Source of the DNA: Astragalus membranaceus
Lineage: Eukaryota; Streptophyta; Magnoliopsida; Fabales; Fabaceae
DNA: 64,000 nt
NCBI GenBank assembly: GCA_039519185.1
Contig: CM076848.1
Coordinates: 60,042,778 to 60,106,777, forward strand
Direction of reading: 5' to 3'
Part shown: positions 35,204 to 46,689 of the stretch, in pieces
How positions within the stretch are numbered: position 1 is the stretch's first letter
Layout: the number at the start of each line of letters is the position of its first letter
Translations under genes and position numbers: made by a program
Notes under the pieces: model-generated
The model's database searches: none
What the model was told of the DNA's origin: nothing
The model's input: only the letters and a program-made list of their open reading frames with translations

Positions 35204-35972
35204 TGGTCAGAATCAATTTAAACTCTTGTAAAAAAAAATTTTAAAATGACTTTTGTAAATATTGAGTGTTTACGGTTAATCCCCTCGGTTAACTTTCCAT
35301 ACAAAAAAGCTGACGTGGCTAACGGATTCTTCATCTTTTTCGTTTTCAATCGCGTGAACGAAGATCAATTTTCGTTTTCAATTTGATTTTCGTTTTACAG
35401 ATTGATGAAGATCTGATTTGTTTGCAGAAGCGTTGAGATTGTGTTTCTGCGTTGAGATCTGATTTTCGTTTTTGAAGTTTTTTAAAAATTAATTTGGTTT
35501 TATGTAATATATATTTACGGTGGTGTTAATAATCACAAGTTATTAAGTGGTACAAGTTGTATTTAAGAGTTGCTACCAAGTGCAAGTCGCGGGTTCAACT
35601 CTTGTCCCCTCCCAAAATTGCAAATTTTTAAATAACAATAGTGTACCTCACTTTGCCACGCTAGCGCCATCTATCGACTGCTGACGTGGCACCTGTCAGT
35701 GTCATGTGTCCATGATGACATGGGATGATGACATGGCGTCCAGTGACACGTGACATAATGGTCCAATGAGATGATTACACGTGATAGTGACATCATTGAT
35801 GGTGTCATGTTGACGTCACCTCTGTTAGCCACGTCAGTTTTTTGGATGGAAAGTTAACCTATGGGCTTAACCGTAAACGCTTAGTATTTACAAGGATCAT
35901 TTTAAAGGTTTTTTTACAGGTACTTAAATGGATTATTGTCATATTTGCAGGGCCTAAACATATATTTAAGTC
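35184..35972. mobile_element. Non-autonomous MULE, 0.8 kb
   Basis: Inverted termini GGCTTAAATATGTG and, from the right, GACTTAAATATATG extend as long diverged repeats (shared GTTAACTTTCCAT and CTGACGTGGCTAAC blocks). The flanking 9-bp TSD TATAACTAA/TATAATTAA has one mismatch. It is related to the MULE at 15348 by its GGCTTAAA start. GCGGGTTCAACTC near 35588 resembles a tRNA B box and may mark a SINE scrap within it. Confidence 0.78.
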
Positions 35973-36058
35973 TATAATTAATGACATGTTTCCTTAGGCA
36001 TGGTATTTTTTTGTGAGTACAAAGTGAAAAAGAGAAAGAAAAAAAATGAGACAAATAA

Positions 36059-36241
36059 CTAAGGAGCATCAAGCACAAACAAGTTTTCCAACCCACTAGG
36101 AGGTCTAGACCAGTTGGTTACTCCTAAAGCAGTAGAGCGCCCGAGCTTGGCCATAAAATCAGCAGGATAGTTTCCTTGTCTCAGCACATGGAAGATATCA
36201 AAAGAAGGGAAGGTATCCATCAAAGCAGTGATACGCAACAA
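36059..36241 (-). pseudogene. LINE-type RNase H fragment (RVT_3 C-terminus)
   Basis: An open 60-codon minus-strand frame containing FDIFHVLRQGNYPADFMAKLG, then WSRPPSGLENLFVLDAP. It matches the end of the RNase H domain found at the C-terminus of plant LINE ORF2-derived proteins: the (H/A)D of ADFMAKLG is the conserved final acidic site. It is unrelated in position to the LINE at 3.5-9.6 kb, which lacks this domain. Confidence 0.82.
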
Positions 36242-36802
36242 AAGGGACGCGTGCTCTGAAGCCCCGATACTCCAAAAATGGCCAAGTACTCGTATCCGAC
36301 ACGTATCCGATACCGATACATGTCGGATATGTCTGGATACGTATCCAAGGAGTATCCTAGAATTTATATTTATTTTTAAATTAAAAAAAGATCGGATACT
36401 TACCGGATACGTGAGGGATACATTGGGAATACGTCGCCATTAGCAGGATACGGACTCGGGATACGGCGGCGGGATACGGACGCGGGACCCGTTGAAAGTT
36501 GAACAATTGTATTCTTTTTTAAAGTTTCATAAAAAATGATGATAGCTGTATCAGTTTAGCCTCACAGCTGTATCGAGTACTGCTGCAGTGGCAAGTCCAT
36601 TCAGTCCATTCAATCTTAATTCATACACTAAACAAAGTTACAGACATTTAAACGTAACAATAATTATTTTTCAAATTCCCATCAAAATAATAATAATTAT
36701 TTTTCAAGTTATAATAAAAACAATCTGTAATAATGCATCTATGTGGAAAAACAAAAAAAATAATGCATCTAAGTGTATTAATATATTTATATTTATTAAT
36801 GT
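36242..36802. other. Non-coding stretch with GTATCCG/CGGATAC repeats
   Basis: About 36280-36490 holds many copies of GGATAC and GTATCC in both orientations (for example ACTCGTATCCGACACG), the look of hAT-type MITE subterminal arrays, but I could not fix both borders or a TSD. The rest is AT-rich. Confidence 0.45.
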
Positions 36803-37574
36803 CACTACAACATTTGGACCCTACGGCAACGCCTAATTTTGCAACGCCAAAAAAACCGTTGCCTTAGACATCAATGGCAACGGTTTTTTGACCCCGTTGC
36901 TGATTCATTTTTTTTTAAATATTTTTATTGGCAACGGTTCAAAACTGTTGCCATATAGTCTATAGCAACGGTTTTTTGTTTAATCATTAGGCAACGGCTC
37001 ATAAACGTTGCCATAGGGTCTACGGCAACAGTTTTTTGTTTAAGCTTTAGGCAACGGCTCATAAACGTTGCCATAGAGAAAATTATTAAAAAATAAAAAA
37101 ATAGAAAATCCCTTTCTCATTCACGCATACGCATACGCAGAACCCTAATATCCCTTTCTCCTTCGCATACGCAGCCCATCATTTCTCTAACCCACGCATA
37201 CGCAGAGATACTCTGAACTCACCCACCCACCCTTCCTTTCCCTTCCTTTCCCGCATTCACGCAGAATCATTCCCGCATTCACGCATTCCCTTTCTCCTTC
37301 GCATATGCTCTCTTTTGTTTAATCATTCACGCATTCACGCAGAACCCACCCTTCTCTCTCTAACGCGTTCCCATTCTCAGTCTCGCGATCTGGTTCCTCA
37401 ATCGTGCGATCTGATTTTGATCCTCCTTTGATCCTCCTTTGATCTCTCGAAATCTCTCGATCTGGATCTGAACCATCGGCCCACAAATCTGAGCGCGCGA
37501 GCGTGGCCGGATCTCAACGCACCAACCGGTCAGACTCAGCCTCTGCAATGGCAGAACCCTAATCGAAGATTGCA

Positions 37575-37870
37575 ATGTATGACCTTTGTGGAAGGCGCAG
37601 TGATGGTAAAGTGTTGAACTGTCCATATGGTTCTCCTGCTATAAAGGTATATTTCAGCGAGTTTATCATGATTCCTGACTTCATTTACATGTTCAGTGTC
37701 GTAATATGCGTTGATGAATTTTGGTTTCTGTTCTTGTAAGCATAATTGATGCACCACATCTACTTTTAGCTTTCAAAGCTTTAAAGGTTGTAATGATCTT
37801 GTGGACTTTTGTTTTTCCCAGCCAGATGATTTGCTTTCATCAAAGATCCAGCACATTCCTTCAATTTTTT
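37575..37870 (+). pseudogene. Captured NPC1 (Niemann-Pick C1-like) fragment
   Basis: Two exon pieces: 37575-37646 reads MYDLCGRRSDGKVLNCPYGS then PAIK up to a GTATAT donor; from 37822, after a TTCCCAG acceptor, PDDLLSSKIQ follows before the frame ends in a stop at about 37870. This is the N-terminal sterol-binding region of plant NPC1-type lysosomal sterol transporters, where the Cys residues form disulfides. About 2% of the protein is present. Only the splice pair was retained, which shows capture at the DNA level. Confidence 0.82.
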
Positions 37871-38828
37871 AATTTAATTGTCTTCCCTGTAATGTTGTAA
37901 TTTACTACATGCAGTTTTTTTTATATCATTCATTAGAACAGCAATAAATTTATGTTAAATCATTTAGTTTACTAGTAGGATGCTTTGTTGTTATTGCATT
38001 TTTAGATGCATGTCTGCTGATCTCATACTTCACTTTTCATTTTCTATTATAATATTTTTTGTTCCATCCAAAATAAAAAGAAGGCCCCAATCAAATGGGC
38101 ATCCACTTGTGAGATAAATCTTCTAGCAGTTTTGATCACATACTTCACTTTTCATTTTCTATTATAATATTTTGTGTTTTCTATTATAATATTTTCTAGA
38201 TGATTTTTTGTTGATGGAGAGAGTCTATTTACTTATTTACTTACAGCTCTTCACGATTGTTTTGATTTCATGACAGCCACAGTTTGTTGAATGTTTCTGC
38301 ATTACTTGATTTCATTCTTACCTTTAATTTTCCTAATCTTTTACGAGGTATCAGGAGGACCCTTTCTTTGGTGTGGAATATTCATATCAGTGATCCTTCT
38401 ATCTGGACTACTACTACCTGGAGATCCTACCATTTCTGTGGATTCTATTTCTATATGGTATGTCAAACTTCTTTTTGGAGATCATATTTTGTCCAAAACA
38501 GTTCAAAGTTGAAACCAATAAATAAAGGAAAACATATAATCCTGCATAAAATCATTTCAACCACACTGACCAACATATCTGAAACCATAAGCAAAGCCTA
38601 ACAAAGTTAATTGAAATTATATAGAATGATATATGTTGACTGAATTTATTTCCTTTACTGCATTGAGTTGAAATTGTACGAATTTGAAAACTAAAAACAC
38701 TGTCACATGCACGATGCAACTCTTATTGCTGCAGTTATGAACTATGCATTTGTATGATCTAATGATTTCAATGCATTAACTTAGATAATCTATTTTGTAA
38801 AATTAACTAATAGTAATGACTGATTGCA

Positions 38829-38998
38829 GCATCCTGGCCGCAAAAATCCTAGGTGATGAAGCTTACAACAACTTTTTGGATCATACCTTCCTTGGTGACC
38901 GCAGAACAACAATTCGTGAGTATTTTGAAAAACTGAGTACAAGCATCATGGAAGAAGAGCCCCCTGAGTCCTTGAAAATACGTTATGGTGGTAGATAA
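38829..38998 (+). pseudogene. Captured exon of unknown origin
   Basis: After an ATTGCAG acceptor (38828) a 55-codon open frame reads ILGDEAYNNFLDHTFLGD, RRTTIREYFEKL, EEEPPESLKIRYGGR and a stop. Composition and codon use look like real coding sequence, but I do not recognise the family. A further possible captured piece lies at about 38348-38460 (hydrophobic frame GGPFLWCGIFISVILLSG). Confidence 0.5.
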
Positions 38999-40512
38999 GA
39001 GTACAAGATCCCTATAGTCAATTCACAAAAGCTCTAGCCTATGGAGTTTTCCATTTCTGATCCATCTTTGCATTCTGTTTGCTTATCTTTCCAGGTGATT
39101 TGCATCTATATTTGATAAAGGTTTTTCTAATTTAGATGTGGATGTTTGTGTTCTAATTCAGATGTCACTGGTAACGTTGAGTTTTGATCTGACTTTTTTT
39201 TTGGCGTTGATGTGAAGTTTGAGTCTCTTGTTGTGGGTTGGATTGCAAGATGGAAGTGATGATTTTTTCCCCAGATGATCGAAGCTGAACATACTGTGCG
39301 ATTTTTTTTTCTCTTCTGAGAAAATCAGGCCAAATATTCTGATCCATCTATGCATTCTTACATCTTTTGTTTAAGGAATAGGTTTCTATTGAATTTTTTT
39401 TATGGTTTTGTGTTCTTTTGGAATGCTAGAATACAGTTATGAAGGATTTTCTCATGTCTTTTTGCAACTTTAGTTGTTTTTTAAAATCTCAGATTATAAA
39501 TAATGCAGGGATGTGTGAGTTGATAACTGTAATCCTTAAATGATGTCAGATTATACTGGCAGTGCCATTTCTTGAAACCATACTAAATTTTTAGATATAA
39601 CTGATACTTAAATTCACTATGTTTAACTGATGAATATGTCTAACTTTTGTGTGGCACCTCCTTCACCTGAGAATTTATTACCTGGGAAAAAATCATTTTT
39701 TTCATGAGTAGAACCCATATTGAGGTCTCTATTTTTTGCTTGGACTGGGTTTGTAGGAATTATACCCCTTCTTAAGTCTAGCTATCATTCCCCAATCATC
39801 CATCATTGCAGTCATGTTTGTCCCCACTTTCAACACCGGATTTAGATCTTGCTCGATGAATGAATTTGATCCTACTATGCTGTATTCATAGTTCAGTTTA
39901 CTAATATGTACTTCTATTATTTAGTGAATGTTTATAACTAGATTCCAAGATGGAAGTCATAATTATTTCCCCAGATCATTGATGCTGAACATACTGTGCG
40001 AATTATTTACTCTTTTTGAGAAAATCAAGCCTAATATTCTGATCCATCTTTGCATTCTGTTTGCTTATCTTTCCAGCTGATTTGCATCTATATTTGATAA
40101 AGGTTTTTCTAATTTAGATGTGGATGTTTATGTTCTAATTTAGATGTCACTGGTAACGTTGAGTTTTGATCTGACTTTTTTTTTGGCGTTGATGTGAAGT
40201 TTGAGTCTCTTGTGGTTTGGATAGCAACAAGTTGGAAGTGATGATTTTTTCCCCAGATGATTTATGGCTGTGTCCTTTTGGAATGGTAGAATAGAGTTAT
40301 GAAGGATTTTGAGTCTTGGTGCAACTTGAGTTGTTTTTTAAAATATCAGATTGTAAATAATGCAGGGATACGTGAGTTGATAACGGGAATCCTTTAATGA
40401 TTGCCAGATTATACTATGCTGTATTCATAGTTCAGTTTATTAATATGCACTTGTATATTTTGGTGAATGCTTATAACTATATCTGAATGGCTTAATTATT
40501 CTTACTTTATAG

Positions 40513-40637
40513 GCTGGTACAATAGCATCTCTGGATGACTTGGTGAAGGAGTTTGTGAGTGCTGACGAAAACGAGAAGAAGGTTGTCTTTTCCCGGCTTG
40601 AAGAGGAAGTTAAGAAGCTTAAGGGTTCTGCTGCAAG
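40513..40637 (+). pseudogene. Captured PDI-like (ERp29-type C-terminal domain) exon
   Basis: A single exon between a TTTATAG acceptor and a G-GT donor. It reads AGTIASLDDLVKEFVSADE, NEKKVVFSRLEEEVKKLKGS, AA. This matches the start of the helical ERp29-like C-terminal domain of plant protein disulfide isomerase-like 2-1 type proteins. No thioredoxin CGHC domain is nearby, so it has no isomerase capacity. Confidence 0.8.
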
Positions 40638-41209
40638 GTCTGAATGATATTACTTCTCATTTCTGTTTTGGTTTGTTTAATTTTAATTTTGAACTTTGGA
40701 TATTTATGTATTACAGTTGTTGTATTTAACCCTCAATGATAGGAAACATCAATAAAAGGCTTCTATTGAAGATTAAAGACCAAATGAACTGTAACAGACA
40801 GGTTCACTCTCACACCAACCATGATAAAACCCTTAACATCAACCAATTTCCAAGATAACCCACATAACCCATATAAACAAAGCTTGCCCTTTGGTTCAAA
40901 GTTGCAAACACCCACAAATCAAAAGGCCAAAAAGACTATTATTTTTATTTTACTTTTAAGAATCAATGACTTCAAGTCAATCTGATAACCTATAAACCAA
41001 GTTTCACATTCTCAAGTAAAAATCACAACAAAACAACTTTTAGAATATCATATAAAAAGCTAAACTGTTGCCTTACATGCTTGCTGTATCTGTTGTTAAA
41101 GATGATTTGAGTGGCTACTTTGATCTTCTATTTCTTGAGCCCATTACTTTGATCTAGAACTTTGTACAGTTTTTGTATCATAAATAATATTAGCTCTCAT
41201 TCCTTGCAG

Positions 41210-41278
41210 AGCATTGCAACAGAAGTGCATAGCGAGTCTAAATGGAAGCAATTGGGAGAACTGGCTATGTCTACTGGA
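41210..41278 (+). pseudogene. Captured beta'-COP (coatomer) exon fragment
   Basis: After a CCTTGCAG acceptor the frame reads SIATEVHSESKWKQLGELAM then STGS, the conserved helical segment downstream of the WD40 region in coatomer subunit beta'. A short internal duplication follows: GGAAGCAATTGGGAGAACT occurs twice (about 41234 and 41275), destroying the continuation of the domain. Confidence 0.82.
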
Positions 41279-42057
41279 AGCAATTGGGAGAACTTTCCAT
41301 ATGATAAAATCTTCAAATTTAGTAATATGTCCAACACTTCAGCTTTGATTTCTTTCCTAAATATCCATGTCCTAATGTAATAATAAGGTGAACTCCTTGA
41401 TGATGTACGGCTGAACATGATCATGCACATAATGAATATAGGCCTTATTGAAGCTTTTGAGATGTAAAAGACTACAAGGAATGAATTGGACCTCTATATT
41501 TTTTTTGTAATTTTTTTTCTTTTTTTACAATCTATGGCAACGGTTTTAAACTGTTGTATTTAGTAGTGAATAGCAACGGTTTTATATCTGGCTTCGATTT
41601 TATATCTGGCAACGGTTTTATATCAAGCAACGGTTTTATATTTGGCAACGGTTTTATATTTGGCAACGGTTTTTAGGTGTTGCCATAACTGGCAACGGTT
41701 TGTGCCCGTTGCCATTGTGTGAAAATAAAAACCGTTGCGTTTAAGTTATCAATGGCAACGGTTTTAGGTTTCCGTTGTCTTTGGTCACAAAAACCGTTGC
41801 CTTTAGCTTAGGCAACGCCCGCAAAAACAACGGTTTCAAAACCGTTGCCGAAAGTAAAGGCAACGGTTTTTTGGCTTTACACAACGGTTTTCAGGCGTTG
41901 CCATAGGGTGAAAATGTTGTAGTGTGTATTTATTTATTTATTATCTGGTTCAACCGTGGTTAAACTGATTGAACCGATTGAACCATGACACTGTTCCCTA
42001 TAAATACGCTGTCCAATCAATGTTGCATTCGGTACACATTTATTACGGCTTGATAAT

Positions 42058-42312
42058 TGTAGCGACCGAAAAATCCGGAGGAGGGATTCTTCGAAGTTTT
42101 TGAAATGAAGCCGCCACCAAAGTTTTAGTTTAAGGGCAAACATTGGAAAATCCCTATTGAGTGGATAAGGGGGTCTTGCGGACCAGTTTTAGGCTCGGGA
42201 GTCGTTTATGCGTAGGGAATGTATTAGCACCCTACGACATCCTTCTTAAAGAAGGTTACCTTTTAACTAAACGTGTAAATATTTATTAATTCAAAAATAA
42301 TGTTTTTACCCT

Positions 42313-42379
<67 letters not shown>

Positions 42380-44427
42380 GACTCGCTAAACGGTTGGTTA
42401 TTTTTGTACTTTTGAGAAATAGGAGAAAAATGGATTAAAAGAAAGAAAAAAGGTTTTTTATTAATGCAATTGACAGAGGTCGGCCGCCCTCTGCTCCTAC
42501 GTATCTCCTGGTAGAGAATCAAATCACACATAGTTCTTGGGTAGAAAACGTTTGTGTGTTGGGTGTTTTTTAGAGAAATGATTTTTGATAAGTAAAAATG
42601 TTGTTTGTAAAAGGAGAAAATGTTTAATCGTAGGAAAAAGAAAAAGAAATTAAAGGGGGGTATTTTTTAAAAGAATGGTGCATAAAGCAGTAAGGGGTTG
42701 TATTGTAGAAATTGGGGGGTGCGAAAAGCAACAGCCCAGTTCTTTTTTGTGAACTGGCCTGGATTGCCAAAATGGGCTTGCGTAGGGGGTGATGTCATTG
42801 GAAAAAACAGGGGTGCAAATAAAAAGCTGACGTTTTAAAGAACAGGAGGGTGTATCACGAAGACCCGGAGGGTGCGAGTATCAAACAGCCCAGTTTCATA
42901 TATTTTGCCAACTGGGCTTAAGTGAGGGTGTTGTATTAATAAAATAGGGGGGGTGTTATTATCTGATCCAAAAAAAACAAAATAAAACATAAAAAAGGGG
43001 AGATGGTATAAAAAGGGAAATGCTTGGAAAACCTAAACCTAATTTCTCAACTCTATCCCTTCAGCGCCGTTTGCACCTTCAGAAGAGAGAGAGGAGGACG
43101 ATTTTTGGAGAGAGGAGGAGACTCTCGGAGCGAGAGAGAGAGAGGGAAAGAAAGTGAAGGGAAGATGAAACAAAGAGAGGGGGAACGAAGATGGAGTGTT
43201 GGTGAGAGACACCCTCGCCGGAGGGAATACCGTGGCGGCGACGGCGAGGAAAAGGGAGTTACAGTGAGGGAGAGAGAAGGGTGTGAGACGGCGTTCGATT
43301 GTGAGAGGAGGAGGAGGACGACGGAGAGGTTGCGGTTCGCGGTGAGAGTGACAGAGGGCGGTGGTCGCGTTGTTGTGGCCGTGGTGGTGACTTTGAGAGG
43401 AGTGAGAGACGGTCGTGTTTGGTGCGAGATCGGTGGTTCTGGCGAGGCTACGGCGGCGATGGTCCGTAGAGGAAGATGGGTGGCGTGATGGTGTTTTACG
43501 GTGGTACTGCGGTGGTGGTTGGTGGTTCGGTTAGGGGCGTTTGGTGGTGGTTCTGTGGTTCTGACAGTGGCGGTTCACGGCTTTGGTTAGGGGCGTTTGG
43601 TGGTGGTTCTGTGGTTCTGACAGTGGCGGTTCACGACGGCGGTTAGGGGCGTTTGGTGGTGGTTCTGACAGTGGCGGTTCACGGTGGTGCACCGGTGGTG
43701 GGGGAGCACCGCCGTGGTGGTAGTTTTTTTTCTCTTTCGGTTCTGTTCTTACTCTTTTTTGTTTTTGTTTGTTTCCTTTTTTTGCTGACTGTGTGTGTTT
43801 TCTGTGTATCCGTATCTGCCCCCCCCCTGTGTATTACTGTTCACAGTATTTATAGGCACACTGGTATGGTGTAGGTGCTGAGGAATCCAAAGACAGCATT
43901 TTGAGGAAGGACCAAGGACAGCAGCTGGGGAAATTTAGGGCGCAAAGGACAGCACTATCAAAAGGACAGTAGCTGGCAATGGTGAGGCGCTGGGAAGGTC
44001 AGTCAAAGGAGAGGACAAAGACAGCATCAAGGTAGAATCAAAGGACAACCCTAGCTGGGATAGCTTGCATGCGCCCCTTCCCTCTTTTTTATTGAATTTT
44101 GTATTTCAAACTTTGTACTATTTCATTTTTTACAGTTTTTGTCTATATGTGTGTAACAAAAAACTTGATTTATGTAATAAAAGGATTTTGGACCATTCCG
44201 TTTGTTGTTTATTTGGTTCTCAATTATGTTTTTTTTTTGTATATTTTTTGTACCAATAACGATAGCTAAATAAATAAAAATAGCGAAATGAAAAAAAACG
44301 AGCATCAAACAAATCGTTGCACGAGAGTGCCAGAGACACACACGCTTAAAACGATACGTGATACAACGAGAATAAAAACTTTTTTTTTATTTTCTTTCGA
44401 TTAGCCGGACAAAATTAGGGTATGACA
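42058..44427. mobile_element. 2.4-kb solo LTR related to the 4.4-kb one
   Basis: Starts TGTAGCGACCGAAAAATCC and ends CCGGACAAAATTAGGGTATGACA (read with the last 20 bases), flanked by TSD ATAAT (42053-42057, 44428-44432). The first 250 bp follow the same plan as the LTR at 23281 (shared ATGAAGCCGCCACCAA, GGGAGTCG/GGGGTCGGTTACGC and TTAGCACCC). It contains an (AAT)n tract, a TATA-like GGTATAAAAAGGG near 43008 and a GA-rich region after it. The 154-codon frame at 43024 is arginine-rich low complexity and not a gene I recognise. Confidence 0.85.
42316..42376. repeat. (AAT)n microsatellite, about 60 bp
   Basis: Uninterrupted trinucleotide run within the second solo LTR. Confidence 0.97.
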
Positions 44428-44432
44428 ATAAT

Positions 44433-44943
44433 TTTCTCTAAGCTAACTTGCAGCGTCCGAATGTGAGCAACTACCACCCCCCTCGCCGAATCAACGCAGC
44501 AGAGCATTAATTGAAGCAAATACGATATCACACCTCGGTAGCATATCGACCCAGCTTTCACAACCGATACCAGCTTCAATGACAGTTCATCGGTGACCAT
44601 AGTGGGAGCGGCATCGCTCTCCTCTTTCCTCTCAGAATTTCTCTAGCCTACCCACCTATGACCAATTCTTATTCATACTTTTAACACTAAAACCAAACCG
44701 ATCCACAATTTGAATCAATCCCATTACCAAATACAGCTAAAACAAAAGTGGAGGGGTTATGAAGTCTTAATTTGAATAAAGAGGATCTCTCAAATTAAAT
44801 TTAGTTTCAGTTTTTACAAATAATAAAAACATTAAATGTGAAAAAAAATAAACTTATGTGTTAGACACTTTTTAAAAAACATTAATTATATCTTTGTCAA
44901 AAAAATATAAATTATATATATATATGTCAAATTTGCTACTTAA
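44433..44943. other. Gene-free stretch right of the second solo LTR
   Basis: AT-rich from about 44800; no supported coding or repeat structure apart from the left TSD of the SINE. Confidence 0.5.
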
Positions 44944-45104
44944 AGTCCGAGGCTAACTCGTCGCAACGGTAGAAATACTGTTTATTAATACTCGGTTGTT
45001 GGATTCGATCCCTCCGAGTGTTAAGCATTGGTTTTCCGTTTGTGTTGTTTGTGTTGCGCGTTAGATCCTGGCGCTTGCTTGTTAGGCCGTCAGACCAAAA
45101 AAAA
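44944..45104 (+). mobile_element. SINE (tRNA-derived, about 160 bp)
   Basis: Flanked by direct repeats TTGCTACTTAA (44933-44943) and TTGCTACCTAA (45105-45115), one mismatch. It contains a B-box-like GGATTCGATCC near 45000-45010, an A-box-like GAGGCTAACTCGTCG near its start, and ends in an A-run. Size, promoter order, A-tail and TSD fit a plant SINE mobilised by LINE machinery. Confidence 0.78.
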
Positions 45105-45631
45105 TTGCTACCTAAATCAAACATTTTTGGATTTGAATGAGTTGGACAAAACTTGATTGAGTTGAATCAAAATACGGGCTAAATTAGTATATATATGACA
45201 TTATTATAGGTGAATAAATTGAAAGAGATATGCAGGTCCTTGATAGTAGGCATGTAGAGATTGGGATGAAGAAGATGTTTCTTGCCCGTTCCTTTTTACT
45301 TTTGTCCTATTCATCTATCAGTGCCACTGTGCCGGTGCCATTTACTAACCCTGTCTTTTGTTCGTTAATGGGGTTTGAAAAACTACGATACTAAGCTTTT
45401 TTCTTAGTTTTTTTTACAAAATTAATTTTTGCCATTAGATCCTTTTTTATTAGTGTGTGTTTGGTTTGGCGGTGGCGAGAATTGATTTTGACATAATTGA
45501 TTTTACAGAATTGATTTTAGTTAAAAGTGAGTCCAAACTAACGTGATTTTTGTTTGGATACATTTATGATAAAGTGATTTTTATTGATTCTTGTTGTTTG
45601 GATAGGTTTAATCATAATTGCTTTTGAGTGT

Positions 45632-45971
45632 TGTTCTGTACCGTACTTTTGAAGTAGTTGGTAGATGTCGACCTTGATCAGTGATGTTCGATCTTGAGAT
45701 GACGACGTTGTACCTACAAAGATACTCCGACGATCAAGTCAGGTAGGTAGTGAATTGTAGATGATATATTGGGTTAGATTCCCTACCTTAAATGAAGCAT
45801 TGAATGCTCTATTTATAGAGATTGGTGGTGTTTGCTGTGGTCGATTTGGGTCGTCCGATCTTGCAGAGTGATATTGGCCATTGAAGAATGGACTCTAATG
45901 ATTTTAATGGGCCTCCCAACAATTGGGCCTTGGAGGAGGTGTAAAAAGTAAAAATTCTAATTACCATAACA
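45632..45971 (-). repeat. LTR (3' LTR in element orientation)
   Basis: 340 bp, differing from its partner at only a few positions (for example GTACCGTAC against GTATCGTAC), so the insertion is young. Confidence 0.92.
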
Positions 45972-46689
45972 GTGGCCCCCCAAGTCTGGTCGCCTGAGGG
46001 GCGATCTTGACTTGATAAGTCGATGCGATCTTACGATGTCGATCATGAGATATTCCGAGCTTGATTCATTGAATGATCATGAGATGTACTGAGCTTGTCT
46101 TTCTATATCTACAAGTCATGTATGTCATTTCGCACCTGTGGGACTCGAGGTTTTTGTTACGAGCTTTATGAATGCTTTTTTAATTCTACAAGTCATATAA
46201 GTCGTTTTTTCATTGATTGAGACGCACCTGAGGGTCTCGAGGTGGTTTAGTTACGCTGTTGTAACGTCGATAAATGAGGAGCTCGACTTACCGAGACGAC
46301 CCTATAGGGAAGTTTACCAGGACTCGGCCCAGATTTAACTCGCCCTGTAGGGGTATTGACAACATGGCCAATTGTAACGTCGGTAAATGAGGGACTCGAT
46401 TTACCGAGATGACCCTATAGGGAAGTTTACCAGGACTCGGCTCAGATTTAACTCGCCCTATAGGGGTATTAGCAACTGTGGCTAATGATCGTTCTAAGGA
46501 TATTTCAATCCTAGAAGATCCGGTCCCTTTGAGACAGTTTACCAAGACTCGGCTCGGATTTACCCGGTAACAAAGGGTCGCGACCTTGGTCGGTCGCTTG
46601 GGGAAACGATATCAAGCACCTGAGGGACTCGAGGTGGAGGTCGTTTCGCACCCGAGGGACTCGAGGTGGTCATGTTTGATGTGATGATC

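Larger units (their letters stand above)
36803..41924 (+). mobile_element. CACTA transposon with captured host-gene fragments
   Basis: Starts CACTACAACATTTGGACCC and ends with the complement TTTTCACCCTA...TGTTGTAGTG, flanked by the 3-bp TSD TGT (36800-36802, 41925-41927), all diagnostic of CACTA elements. Subterminal arrays of GGCAACGGTTTT and its complement fill 36825-37075 and 41530-41910. The 4.4-kb interior holds exons from at least three unrelated host genes in the same orientation and no recognisable transposase. Part of the interior (about 39040-39260) is repeated at 40040-40260. Confidence 0.93.

Noticed and set aside
43024..43488. Arginine-rich 154-codon open frame downstream of a TATA-like box
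   Set aside because: Low-complexity GA/GCG-rich sequence inside the second solo LTR; it looks like a transcribed LTR leader, not a gene.
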